64,000 bases of DNA, taken from the NCBI GenBank assembly GCA_021372615.1, contig JAJFUB010000029.1:1-64000 (forward strand), given 5' to 3'. The DNA is from a bacterium (GTDB taxonomy: Bacteria > Armatimonadota > Zipacnadia > Zipacnadales > UBA11051). The position numbers and the translations under genes were made by a program. The notes beneath the pieces were generated by a model, which was not told where the DNA came from, did not search any database, and was given only the letters and a program-made list of their open reading frames with translations. This document shows positions 1 through 7,797 of the stretch, in pieces. Every line of letters begins with the position of its first letter. Position 1 is the stretch's first letter.

Positions 1-268
1 GAAACTTGAGAGGAGCTGTCCCCAGTACGAGAGGACCGGGATGGACGGACCTATGGTGTACCTGTTGTCTCGCCAGAGGCACGTGCAGGGTAGCTACGTC
101 CGGCCGGGATAAGCGCTGAAAGCATCTAAGCACGAAGCCCCCCTCAAGACTAGGTTTCCTCGAGCTTCGAGCTGTAAGGCCCCTGGTAGACCACCAGGTT
201 GATAGGCTGGGTGTGTAAAGGCAGCAATGTCTTAGCTTACCAGTACTAATCGGCCGAGCGCTTGATCA
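1..268 (+). rRNA. 23S ribosomal RNA, 3' end (partial)
   Basis: The sequence contains the universally conserved sarcin-ricin loop core AGTACGAGAGGACC near positions 26-39. It then continues through the domain VI pattern ending in AGTACTAAT near 243-250, as in other bacterial 23S genes. The 5' part lies outside the window. The exact 3' end is placed by comparison with the usual distance after TACTAAT and may be off by a few bases. Confidence 0.97.
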
Positions 269-385
269 CGCTGCAATCATTTGTCCGGCCCGAAGTCTTC
301 CTATCGCTATGCAGTTCTCAGGGCGCGCCAGCGCCCTGGCGCCGGCCCGGTGGGGCCGGAGCCAAGCACCATGACAACTATGTTT
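269..385 (+). other. 23S-5S intergenic spacer with processing stems
   Basis: This 117-nt spacer holds two perfect hairpins: GGGCGC/GCGCCC at 321-326/331-336 and CCGGCCC/GGGCCGG at 342-348/353-359. Neither is followed by a T tract, so they are better read as rRNA-processing or folding stems than as terminators. A TGCAGTTCTCAGG motif near 310-322 resembles a motif I recall from other rRNA operons; its role here is not known. Confidence 0.5.
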
Positions 386-502
386 CCCGGTGACTCCAGC
401 GGAGGGGCCACACCCGTTCCCATTCCGAACACGGCAGTTAAGCCCTCCAGCGCCGATGGTACTGCACGGGCGACTGTGTGGGAGAGTAGGTCGTCGCCGG
501 GT
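386..502 (+). rRNA. rrf: 5S ribosomal RNA
   Basis: Conserved 5S blocks are present: CCATTCCGAACACGG in helix III/loop C, GCGCCGATGGTACTG and GGGAGAGTAGG. The 5' strand CCCGGTGAC pairs with the terminal GTCGCCGGG, which sets the ends at about 386 and 502 and gives roughly 117 nt, the normal bacterial size. Confidence 0.95.
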
Positions 503-510
503 CAGCATTG

Positions 511-547
511 AAAGAGGCTGATGGCCATATGGCCTCAGCCTCTTTTT
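511..547 (+). terminator. Rho-independent terminator after 5S rRNA
   Basis: The arm AAAGAGGCTGA pairs with TCAGCCTCTTT around an inner GGCC-ATAT-GGCC stem, followed by a T run at 541-547. It lies between 5S and tRNA-Asn. The tRNA is therefore either transcribed by read-through or from its own promoter. Confidence 0.85.
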
Positions 548-556
548 CATGAGCGC

Positions 557-631
557 TCCCCGATAGCTCAATGGTAGAGCGACTGGCTGTTAACCAGTGT
601 GTTCGTGGTTCGAGTCCACGTCGGGGAGCCA
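557..631 (+). tRNA. tRNA-Asn (anticodon GTT)
   Basis: A full cloverleaf is visible. The acceptor TCCCCGA pairs with TCGGGGA, the discriminator is G and CCA is encoded. The D arm contains GCTCAATGGTAGAGC, the anticodon arm ACTGGCTGTTAACCAGT carries GTT, and the T arm contains GGTTCGAGTCC. The 3' 12 nt (620-631) are repeated at 20920-20931 and 30887-30898, so the gene is an integration site. The serine recombinase frame on the opposite strand ends inside this gene. Confidence 0.97.
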
Positions 632-2517
632 GTCCATTGGTCAACATCCGCCTCCAGGTCCGAATCGGCCTGGAGGCGTTCAGGTTCTGGGGTTGTTGGC
701 TTCGCAGCGATTCGGGCACGTAGCTCCTGCCGGCGCGCTTCTTGGTCCCCAAGAAGCCCTCTGAAGTGAATTGTGGCCTGGTTCGAGTCCCCCCTGGCGC
801 CCGTTCTGTCCAGCACCACGACGCTCACCAACTGCCGCAATCGCTCCCTCCGCTCCTGGGGTTCGAGCAGGTTCCACGTCAGCAGTAGGTCGTCCACGGA
901 TCGCAGGAGGGCCTCCGCTCGGACCGCCGCAGTCTCGAGGTTCTCGGTCACGGCCTCCAGCACTCGCTGCTTGTCGCGCAGGTCGGCCGCCTCACTTCTC
1001 AGCGCATGTATCCGGGCGTTGCAGGCGTCGGCGTCGAGTCCGCCGTCAATGCCAAGATCCACGACCTTCAGGATCTGCTCCTCGCGCTTGAGGGCCTCGG
1101 CCTGCAGGGCACGCGTCCGCTTCTGGGCCTGCCCGCGGACTCGCGCCAGCACGCGGCGAATGTGCGCCTGGGTGTCCTTCCCGCCGAACCTGGCGGCGAG
1201 TCTCTCGGCCACTCCGCGCAAGACCGCTGCCTCAAACCTGTCCGCTGGCACGTAGTAGCTGCGGCAGGTCGCCCCGCCGGTCCGATGGTAACCCCCGCAT
1301 CGGTAGGCTTTCCAGGTGCTGCCGTCCTTGCGCTTGCGGTTGTGCGTGTAGGACACCAGACCGCTGCCGCAAGAGCCGCAGAGCGCCAGACTGGTCAGCA
1401 GCCAATCGCTGCCGCGGGCGCGGTTGTTGATCCCGTCCTTCGGCTGCGAGTGCCCGCCGCGCTTGCCGGCCCGCCGCTCCCGGTCCACCAGCTTGCGGGC
1501 CTGCCGCTCGTACATCTCGGGGCTGTCAATCTGCAGGGGGAAGCGCTCGCGCACAAGGGCGGCGACCTGCGGCGGTATCAGGGCGGCGTGGGCGTCTTCG
1601 GCGCGAATCCACGTGCGGGGGTCCTTGATGCGGTGGGCCTTGCGCTTCCGGCCGTTCTCATCGCGCCACTCGACGGTGTGCCCCATGTTCCAGACATACG
1701 TGCCTTCGTAGACGTATACCCTCCGGGCGAGGTCGTAGACCGTCACCTTGGACCACGTCCCCCCGGTCGGCGACGGCCGGCCCTCTTCGTTCATCACCTG
1801 GGCGACCCGCTGAATAGGCAGGCCGTCCGCCAGCAGGCCGAAGAGCCGGCCCACGTCTGCCTTCCGCTTGGCGTCAGGAACCCAGCCGGTGCGGGTTCTG
1901 GTGTCGCCCCGCGAGTCGGTCCCGATGGCCTTCTTCTGGGCGCGGTATCCCCACGGCACCCTCCCCCCGCAGGAGTGCCCGGTGCTGGCGTTCTGCACCA
2001 GTGCCCTCATCGTGTCTCGGGCTATCTCCTCACTGCGCCCGATAGCCATGGCCTCCGTGATTCGCTCCATGGTGCGCCCCGGGCCGGCGGCGCCCTCGAA
2101 GCGCTCGGCGACCGAGAACACCTGTACGCCATACTGGGGCAGCAGGCGGCGCTTGTAGGTCAGGTTCACGTCCTCATCACGGCTGAAGCGGTCGAGCTTG
2201 TCCACGACAATGCGGCGCACGGGCTCGGCTGTCGTCTGGCTATCAACGGCCGCACGGATCAGGTCCTGGAAGCCCTCCCGTTCGGCGCTGTCACTGTAGG
2301 CGGACTTGCCGGCGTCCTGGTAAACGCCGACGACGCGCCAGCCCCGGCGGGCGCACTCCTCGCGGCAGGCTGTCACCTGCTGGGGAATGCTGAGGTCGGA
2401 GAGGGCGCTGTCCTCGTGACTCACGCGGGCGTAGATCAGGGCCCGGACCGTTTCCTGATCGTCGGCGAAGGTGACTCTGCCAGCGAGGTATTCATCGGGG
2501 AGGAACTTGGCGCTCAT
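568..2517 (-). CDS. Large serine recombinase (integrase)
   Basis: The 649-residue protein carries out site-specific integration and excision of the island. The N-terminal resolvase domain has YARVS with nucleophile Ser33 and the DKLDRFSRD helix near 106-114. A recombinase domain follows at about 180-330, then a zinc-ribbon with Cys380, Cys383, Cys407 and Cys418, and a coiled coil at about 455-550. The ATG at 2517 overlaps the stop of the upstream small gene (ATGA), which implies translational coupling. The last 20 residues (630-649) are encoded antisense to tRNA-Asn and the stop lies in the tRNA D-arm region. Excision would change the C-terminus. Large serine recombinases usually target protein genes, so a tRNA site is unusual. 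Confidence 0.93.
   Translation of the reverse strand: MSAKFLPDEYLAGRVTFADDQETVRALIYARVSHEDSALSDLSIPQQVTACREECARRGWRVVGVYQDAGKSAYSDSAEREGFQDLIRAAVDSQTTAEPVRRIVVDKLDRFSRDEDVNLTYKRRLLPQYGVQVFSVAERFEGAAGPGRTMERITEAMAIGRSEEIARDTMRALVQNASTGHSCGGRVPWGYRAQKKAIGTDSRGDTRTRTGWVPDAKRKADVGRLFGLLADGLPIQRVAQVMNEEGRPSPTGGTWSKVTVYDLARRVYVYEGTYVWNMGHTVEWRDENGRKRKAHRIKDPRTWIRAEDAHAALIPPQVAALVRERFPLQIDSPEMYERQARKLVDRERRAGKRGGHSQPKDGINNRARGSDWLLTSLALCGSCGSGLVSYTHNRKRKDGSTWKAYRCGGYHRTGGATCRSYYVPADRFEAAVLRGVAERLAARFGGKDTQAHIRRVLARVRGQAQKRTRALQAEALKREEQILKVVDLGIDGGLDADACNARIHALRSEAADLRDKQRVLEAVTENLETAAVRAEALLRSVDDLLLTWNLLEPQERRERLRQLVSVVVLDRTGARGDSNQATIHFRGLLGDQEARRQELRARIAAKPTTPEPERLQADSDLEADVDQWTGSPTWTRTTNTLVNSQSLYH
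620..678 (+). repeat. Putative left attachment site: tRNA 3' end plus hairpin
   Basis: The tRNA-terminal GTCGGGGAGCCA is followed 17 nt later by CGCCTCCAGG (649-658), a 10-nt loop and CCTGGAGGCG (669-678). Site 20920-20975 has the same 12-mer, a 14-nt gap and a hairpin of the same geometry, and TTCTGGGG follows both. The arrangement fits attL/attR of an element that supplies a substitute downstream hairpin to the tRNA. Confidence 0.65.
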
Positions 2518-2756
2518 GGCGTGGACCGTCCTTCTTCCGTGGTGGGGGCGATCGGGCGGTTCCCGATGGGCAAGCCCAATTCCTGCAGGACCTCCGGCAG
2601 GTGCGGGCTGTCGGCCTGGTTGGCCATGGCGGTTAGCAGGCAGTGCCCGATGGCGCTCCTGATCCACGTGTCCAGGGCAAGCCGCGAAGTAGCATCGGCG
2701 AGCTGGGCTGCCGGCGATTGCCGTCTCGGGTTGGCTGCAGACCGTACTGGGTTCAT
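2514..2756 (-). CDS. Small protein upstream of the recombinase, unknown function
   Basis: This is an 80-residue frame whose TGA overlaps the recombinase ATG by the classic ATGA arrangement, the main reason to treat it as real. It has an Arg/Ser-rich N-terminus, a helical middle (DTWIRSAIGHCLLTAMANQ) and a Pro/Thr-rich tail. I recognise no family. It could be a recombination directionality factor or regulator because of its position, but that is only a guess. A non-coding leader is the alternative. Confidence 0.5.
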   Translation of the reverse strand: MNPVRSAANPRRQSPAAQLADATSRLALDTWIRSAIGHCLLTAMANQADSPHLPEVLQELGLPIGNRPIAPTTEEGRSTP

Positions 2757-3457
2757 GTGGTGTCAGTGACTTGCTGCCGCTGCTGAGGCGTCTGTCCATG
2801 GTAGGCTGAGGGCTGAGTCAGGGCCGCGCGCGTGCGCGCGGGCGTGTGCGCACAGCGCTACCTTAGTGCCGTAGCCTCGGGAAGTAGATACGTAGTCGTT
2901 GGCGGCTGCTGTTGCTCCCGGTCGTGGTACTGATCTCCTTCCCGTCCGGCGTGTGCCTTGAGGAGAAAGAGGAACCTGTAGAGTGATGTTGTCCTCACTA
3001 CTCATGTGATTGGTCCATGCCGTTGGTCGTGACGACGTTCGCGCGAGAAAGGCAGGGGGCAACGGCGGGCGGCCGTTGGCCCGCCGTTGCGACCGCTGGG
3101 CCGTTCGGCCGTTGCCGTGCGGGCTCCCGGAGGTACTGCCCCACCGGGGGGAGTTCACAATCCACACTCCGTACCCTCAGGTTCACGCCAACCTGCTCTC
3201 GCAAACCAAAAACGACAAAATCGGCAACAACGCCCAGGGCAGCCAGCGCGCAAGCGTCACTGCCGCCACCTCCTTGGGCAGGCGGCATTGGCGACAGGCG
3301 ACGGTGCTGGCTTCTCCGCTGGAATGCCAACTGTCACTGACGGACGTGATCCCCTGTGTCGGTAGCGTCGGATCATATACATGCACCTCCGTGCACGTTC
3401 CAGGCGGTGAGGCGTGCACGTATTCGTAAGGCCTTACCCCTTCCCCATATGCCGTGT
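2757..3457. other. 700-bp gap with alternating GC tract and short direct repeats
   Basis: No convincing gene is seen, although several short frames are open on both strands because of high GC. At about 2824-2852 there is an alternating purine-pyrimidine run (GCGCGCGTGCGCGCG, then GCGTGTGCGCA). Two copies of CGTGCACGT lie at 3390-3398 and 3413-3421, next to ATGCACCTCCGTGCA. The region probably holds the promoters and control sites of the recombinase genes. A weak 80-residue minus frame at 2763-3005 was not accepted because it lacks a ribosome binding site. Confidence 0.5.
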
Positions 3458-4357
3458 CTATCGTGCATAGGGGATCGGCACGACCCGCTCTACCGTCCTC
3501 GGTCTGACGTGCTCTCCCGCCGTCCGCGGCTTGCCCTTGTCCACCACTCGCACGAGGCCGCGCGCCTCAAGATCGGCGAGGGCCCTGCGTTGCGTATCCG
3601 GCCCCATCCCGACGTCCCTGCCGTCACCGAAGGTGAAGAAGAGAGAGCCGCCAGCGGGGATGCCCCGCGCCTTCTCAAGCTCACAAAGCGCCCTGTAGAG
3701 TCGGTGCTCCCGCTCCGCCACCCACTTCGGCCAGCCCCGTGCGTAGAAGGTCTGGCAGTCGCTGTCGGGTCGGTCCCTGGTGTGCTTCTCATACCGCTTT
3801 CCCCGGTAGTACGCGCAGTTCTCGCGACCGATGCACAGGTCCCCTGCTGCTCTACCTCTGCAACCTGGAGCCCGCCAAGGGTTGCCCTCGGTCCACCGGA
3901 TCAGGTGCTCGGCCCGCTCACGCGGGAAGCCCTTCGCATTTGCGAACAGTAGCAGCAGCCGCTTGGCCGCCGGTAGGCTGAAGTTGGCTCGCCCCATGTC
4001 CAGCAGCATCAGCCCGACAAACCTCAGCGTCTCGAACTGCATCCCCGGACCTCGCGCCAGATGGACTTCGCGTCTACGGTTGAAGGCACTGCACAGGCAA
4101 GGCTTCACGTCGCGAGGGTTGCATCGCAGGACCTCGGCAACGTGTTCCGGTTGGACCTTCTCGCCCGCCTCAAGGGCGGCGCGCACCGGATCCTGTCTCT
4201 GCATCGCCGGTCCCGGTTGGGGGGCGGCGGGACGGGACAGCCGGGACCGGCTTCCGCCACCCCGAACCCGCCGCCTGGGTGCCTCCCCGCTTTGCGGCGG
4301 GAAGTACGGTTCTCGGCGGACCTCTCTCGGGGTCACCGAGCAAGCTGTGGTGTTCAT
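3458..4357 (-). CDS. Cysteine-containing protein with C-terminal winged-helix-like region
   Basis: The protein has up to 299 residues. The first roughly 50 residues are Pro/Arg/Gly-rich and poorly structured, so the true start may be the ATG at 4204. The middle has paired Cys (CLC near 87-89; CIGRENC, then a later DSDC), which could bind a metal. The C-terminal about 70 residues contain GPDTQRRALADLEARGLVR, which reads like a replication-type or regulatory winged helix. It is the third gene of a minus-strand operon behind an HTH gene and a Cys-rich protein. No family is recognised. Its location suggests control or replication of the island, which is inference. Confidence 0.6.
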   Translation of the reverse strand: MNTTACSVTPREVRREPYFPPQSGEAPRRRVRGGGSRSRLSRPAAPQPGPAMQRQDPVRAALEAGEKVQPEHVAEVLRCNPRDVKPCLCSAFNRRREVHLARGPGMQFETLRFVGLMLLDMGRANFSLPAAKRLLLLFANAKGFPRERAEHLIRWTEGNPWRAPGCRGRAAGDLCIGRENCAYYRGKRYEKHTRDRPDSDCQTFYARGWPKWVAEREHRLYRALCELEKARGIPAGGSLFFTFGDGRDVGMGPDTQRRALADLEARGLVRVVDKGKPRTAGEHVRPRTVERVVPIPYAR

Positions 4358-4463
4358 CTCTAGCTGCCCCGTTCTCCGGCTGCCTGCCCCCTGGAACGGG
4401 GCCGCTCAGGGGGCAGGTGCCGGAAGCTGCTTCCCCGCCCGCATCTAGGCGGGCAGGCACGTC
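4358..4463 (-). promoter_or_regulatory. Two tandem hairpins between cargo genes
   Basis: A perfect 11-bp stem, CCTGCCCCCTG/CAGGGGGCAGG, lies at 4383-4393/4407-4417. A second stem, GCCCGC/GCGGGC, lies at 4437-4442/4449-4454. They sit in the only sizeable gap of this operon. No T run follows on the minus strand, so attenuation or mRNA processing is more likely than simple termination. Confidence 0.5.
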
Positions 4464-4934
4464 TCACGAGGCGCGGTCTTCCCTATCTTCGGGCCCGCAA
4501 TCGTCCCCGCTGACCAACTGCCCCAAACCGGCGTCGGAACTCTCAGCGTTAGGGCTGGTGTGAGGTTGCGCGGCCATTGCCTGCTTGCGGCGGTACTCGC
4601 GGCCCCGCTCTGCCAGCGTGCGCTTCTGCTCCTCTGACATCCCAGCCACCGCCTTCTTCCCCTTCCACTCGCCGGCCGTTAACCCGCCGTACGGGAGGTA
4701 GTCAACCGCCATGCTCCCGGCCGCCCGCGCCTCCTCCACAATCCGCAGCCGCGTCGGCTTCTCGGCCCGGCACTTCCAGTCAGTGTCTCCGACGATCGTC
4801 CTCCGCAGCACCGAGTACTCGGCGTCCAGGGGGCACCGGTTGCAGCTACAGCCGTCGTAAGACGGGCACTCGTTGTAGAGTTGCAGGTCCTCGGGGAACG
4901 GCCGGTAGGGCTTGGGGTCCCAGGTCTTGGCCAT
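4464..4934 (-). CDS. Small Cys-rich protein, unknown function
   Basis: The 156-residue protein starts at the ATG at 4934, one base after the stop of the upstream HTH gene, so the two are co-translated. The N-terminal region has NECPSYDGCSCNRCPLD, a tight four-Cys cluster (C-x6-C-x-C-x2-C) typical of a small zinc-binding knuckle, and a further Cys in DWKCR. The C-terminal half is Arg/Lys-rich, with SEEQKRTLAERGREYRRKQ predicted helical. It may bind nucleic acid or partner with the HTH protein. No named family is recognised. Confidence 0.65.
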   Translation of the reverse strand: MAKTWDPKPYRPFPEDLQLYNECPSYDGCSCNRCPLDAEYSVLRRTIVGDTDWKCRAEKPTRLRIVEEARAAGSMAVDYLPYGGLTAGEWKGKKAVAGMSEEQKRTLAERGREYRRKQAMAAQPHTSPNAESSDAGLGQLVSGDDCGPEDREDRAS

Positions 4935-4935
4935 G

Positions 4936-5265
4936 TCACTGCGCCCCCTCCGGCTCGTCGGTCGTGTCGCCCGCCGGGGTTGCGCCCTCGGCGGCGGACC
5001 TGATCCGGGCCGAGTGCTGAGTCCGCAGCAGGGCTGCCTGATCGTCTCGCCATCGCCGGTGTTGGTCGAGGAGGTGCGCAACATCGACGCCCATGTCCCG
5101 GAGGGCGCGCTGGTACGTGCGTCCCGGCTCGCGGGTGCCGGTCTCCGTGGCGTACAAGATCGCCACGTCAACGCCGACGGTGCGGGCGAAGTCGCAGGCA
5201 CTCAGGCCGGACTGCTTGCGGAGGGTGCGAAGAGGGGAATCGGGGGCTGTCGTGTGCTGGTGCAT
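4936..5265 (-). CDS. XRE-like helix-turn-helix regulator
   Basis: The protein has 109 residues. Residues about 10-62 have the Cro/C1 pattern: LRTLRKQSGLSACDFARTVGV, then the recognition-helix region, ETGTREPGRTYQRALRDMGV. The rest is a charged tail. The start is an ATG with GAGGTGA just upstream. The sequence before it (about 5270-5320) has TACAAT and half-sites such as TGTCTACA and TGTAAAGAGTACA that could be promoter or autoregulatory operator elements. It leads the 3458-5265 operon and probably regulates it. Confidence 0.75.
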   Translation of the reverse strand: MHQHTTAPDSPLRTLRKQSGLSACDFARTVGVDVAILYATETGTREPGRTYQRALRDMGVDVAHLLDQHRRWRDDQAALLRTQHSARIRSAAEGATPAGDTTDEPEGAQ

Positions 5266-5338
5266 GAGTCACCTCGTTCGGACTGTGTACTCTTTACACC
5301 AGCATTGTAGACAAGCGACGGCTTGGCATCTTCGGTGA

Positions 5339-6088
5339 TTAGTGGTGGACTTTCGTCCAGGGACTCCTATAGGGGTTCGGCTCTTCGTAGGTCTCCTCGC
5401 GTCGCCGACAGCGCGCGCCGGGGCAGTAGTCGCGAGGGCGCCCGCCTGTCGACCGATGGAGAATGAACTTGCCGCACCGCGGCCGGGGACCGTCATCAGG
5501 CTTGCGTCCCTTCCGCGCAAGGCAGAGACGCAACAGCCCTGGCTCATCCGTGGCCAGCTCGGTCAGCCGCCGGGCAGCCTGCGCCAGCGGGGCGAAATCA
5601 GTACCGTACTGCAGGGAGGGGGCAAGCGCCTGGTCTGGCGGGTCCGTCTCTCCCGCAATACCCGGAGGGATGACGCGCGTCCATTTGCCGGGCTCGCGAA
5701 GGTGGGGCAGGTAAAGCTCATCTCCGTCAGCGGGACCGCCCCACACCGTGGGGGTAGCTGCCCGGATCATCTGGGCAACTGCGGCCACACAATCGGGGGA
5801 CCAGAGGCGGTAGATGGTCAGGAACCGGGAATCACCGCCGAGGGGATCGGGCTGACACTGGAACTGCCCTTCGGCGACGGCTACCCCCAGATCGAACACG
5901 AGCAGCTTCGCATCGTCCTCCGGCAGGAAGTAGCCCTGGTGATACGCATTGCTGGTGGCGCCGAGTACGTAGGGCAGAGATAGACCCCCGAACAGGCGTG
6001 GGACCTTGACGCGCCTTGCCATCTCGGCCTCCGCCCACGGTTTGAGGTCGTTGAGTAGATCGACGAGCTTCTCATCGGTCATTGGCAC
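5339..6088 (-). CDS. Protein with CGNR-like zinc-finger C-terminus
   Basis: The protein has 249 residues. The C-terminal block runs LLRLC, about 13 residues, RCGKFI, then RPRDYCPGARCRRREE. It follows the four-Cys layout of CGNR/ABATE-type zinc fingers, in which a C-G-K/N pair precedes a YC-x4-C pair and a basic tail. The N-terminal roughly 170 residues are mixed alpha/beta with no recognised motif. The gene overlaps the upstream exported-protein gene by 10 bp, so they are co-transcribed. It is probably a DNA-binding regulator, but the family call rests on the Cys pattern alone. Confidence 0.65.
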   Translation of the reverse strand: MPMTDEKLVDLLNDLKPWAEAEMARRVKVPRLFGGLSLPYVLGATSNAYHQGYFLPEDDAKLLVFDLGVAVAEGQFQCQPDPLGGDSRFLTIYRLWSPDCVAAVAQMIRAATPTVWGGPADGDELYLPHLREPGKWTRVIPPGIAGETDPPDQALAPSLQYGTDFAPLAQAARRLTELATDEPGLLRLCLARKGRKPDDGPRPRCGKFILHRSTGGRPRDYCPGARCRRREETYEEPNPYRSPWTKVHH

Positions 6089-7056
6089 TCGACCCTCTCG
6101 GCTGCGAGGTCAGCACGCACACCGTGGCTTCGCAGAGGGAAGCTCACCGGGCGGAGCCGATCGGCACCGCCTCCGCTGCATCTCTCGAGACCGTATTGGC
6201 CCGCTTGTAGGGGCAAGGGGTATTCCCCCCCATTCTCGGTAACCATGATGTCCTCGTTGAGCAGCCACAGCATTGTGTTCAAGCGGTCGCGTACACCTAC
6301 CTCCCACAGGGAGCCGTCATCTAGGGCCACAGACTGCCCTCCTTCAAGCTTGGGTCGCATCCAGTGGCCGCTGCTCCCGCCCAAGTACTGGCTGGCCCCC
6401 GGCGCCGCAGCAGGCGGCCTGAGGGGAGGTGCGATTGCGGCAGGCGCAGCGGGCGCCTGCCAGCAGACGGTCCCATCGGCGGCGAACAGAGTCAGCGTCG
6501 ACTCAGGGTACGTGGTCGTGGCGCCGGTGGTCTTGTTGACCGTAGCTGTGGCGCCAAGGCAGGCCCGCAAGCCACCTGTGGCGTCGGACAACTCCAGCCC
6601 CGAGGGGCCTAGACTACAGCGCTCCTTGCCCGCGTTGTCGACGAGACGCAGCCCGGTCGTCTTCACGATCAGACCGCCCCGTTCGGGGGAGTTGAAGAGG
6701 CACAGGGCGGCGTTGCCCTTGGGATCGAGGTCCAGGCTGGCGCGGACCTTCCCGTCTGCATCCCATAGCGAGATCGCAGGCCTACCGAGACAGGAGCCAA
6801 CTTGGACACATCCGGCGCCTTTGCTGCCCAGTAGCTCCAGTTGGGCGGTGCCGTTGCTAACCGACTCGAGCGCCGCCTGCCTGCGCCCCGACTGATCTAC
6901 CACCTCGAACCGCCTCGCCCTCACCACCTCCTGCACCGGCTTCCCCGCTTGTGCATGGACAGGTGCCCCCTGCAGCAGCAGGTTCGACACCGCGCCCCCG
7001 AAGAAGCCGGAAACCACCGTCAGCACTGCCAGCACTCGGAACTGCTTCCCGGTCAT
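6079..7056 (-). CDS. Exported or membrane-anchored protein of unknown function
   Basis: The protein has 325 residues. Residues about 7-35 are a hydrophobic signal or anchor (VLAVLTVVSGFFGGAVSNLLL) followed by APVHAQAG, which resembles a signal-peptidase site. The mature part has repeated short beta units with a Gly-Asn/Asp-Gly flavour (RRFEVVDQSGRRQAALE, ISLWDADGKVRASLDLD, LTLFAADGTVCW), suggesting a small solenoid or propeller. An Ala/Pro-rich linker near 200-220 precedes a C-terminal domain. Its presence among defence and regulatory cargo is unexplained. Confidence 0.7.
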   Translation of the reverse strand: MTGKQFRVLAVLTVVSGFFGGAVSNLLLQGAPVHAQAGKPVQEVVRARRFEVVDQSGRRQAALESVSNGTAQLELLGSKGAGCVQVGSCLGRPAISLWDADGKVRASLDLDPKGNAALCLFNSPERGGLIVKTTGLRLVDNAGKERCSLGPSGLELSDATGGLRACLGATATVNKTTGATTTYPESTLTLFAADGTVCWQAPAAPAAIAPPLRPPAAAPGASQYLGGSSGHWMRPKLEGGQSVALDDGSLWEVGVRDRLNTMLWLLNEDIMVTENGGEYPLPLQAGQYGLERCSGGGADRLRPVSFPLRSHGVRADLAAERVECQ

Positions 7057-7080
7057 GGCACTCCCCTCCCGGAACGGCTC

Positions 7081-7344
7081 TCACCCCTCCACCTGCGCCT
7101 CCATGTCGCCCGCGCCGAAGGCGCTGTAGTAGTGCAGGATCAGGTCTCTCGTGCGGAAGCGGCCGTAGCGCTCGCGGTCGCGGCGCTCCACGATGGGGAA
7201 TGTCGTCAGGACATAGCCCGCTTCCTCGCGGCTCAGTCCGTACGGGTGGAAGTAGAGCGCCTCGAGCTGGCAGCGCAGGTGCAGGCGCCGTTCCTCGTCC
7301 CACGCGAACCGTGGCTTGGTCTGGCCCCTCCGGGCGTTTGACAC
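7081..7344 (-). pseudogene. Truncated Eco57I/PglX-like methylase, C-terminal remnant
   Basis: This 87-residue frame (GTG start) contains LRCQLEALYFHPYGLSREE followed by YVLTTFPIVERRDRERYG and RTRDLILHYYSAF. That is the standard C-terminal tail of Eco57I-like or BREX PglX-type restriction/DNA methyltransferases, which run to about 1000 residues or more. Nothing of the methylase core is found upstream. The preceding minus-strand sequence to about 7508 is open in a different frame (DRLICEMYNRT), which may be more debris. I read it as the scar of a replaced or deleted restriction system. Confidence 0.75.
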
Positions 7345-7797
7345 ACCGGCGTGACAACGTCGTCCGCGGGGTGGTAGATAGCGCGCGGCGTCTCCGCCTC
7401 CGCAGCCATGGTGCGATTGTACATCTCGCAGATCAGGCGGTCAAAGTGGCTGAACCCTCGGGGCTGTTGGCCTGAGGCCCTCTCTGGCGCGCACAGGCGC
7501 GACTGCATCTACCTCATGTCACAGCTGATGTGCACAGCGCCGACACAACTTGACCCAGCCACGACCACCACTCTGCGCTCTGAAAGCTACGGGGGCGCCA
7601 GGAGGTGTATCGCCTTCGGCGGCGAAATAGAGGCGCTACACACAGTTTCGCCATAGCAGCGTACTCGGTTGGCCGGGGGGTAGTGGTGCCGGCTCAAGCT
7701 GCAGTCCCCTGTTCCCCCTGACCTGTCGCACCACACCTGGTTGACCGCGGGCGCCATCAACGGCGGTCGCCGGTCTCGCACTGGCAAGGATCAGACC
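7345..7797. other. Gap upstream of the restriction-modification operon
   Basis: This is about 450 bp between the methylase remnant and hsdM. No complete gene is visible. A short GC hairpin lies near 7610-7623 (CGCCTTCGGCGGCG), and the ribosome binding site of hsdM is AAGGAT at about 7787-7792. The hsdM promoter should lie here, but no clear -35/-10 pair could be assigned by eye. Confidence 0.4.

Noticed and set aside
1006-2769. Long open plus-strand frame of 587 codons
   Set aside because: It is antisense to the serine recombinase, has no recognisable motif and arises from GC-rich codon structure.
2763-3005. Possible 80-residue minus-strand gene
   Set aside because: It lacks a ribosome binding site and its C-terminal half is the alternating GC tract read as Ala/His/Arg-rich sequence.
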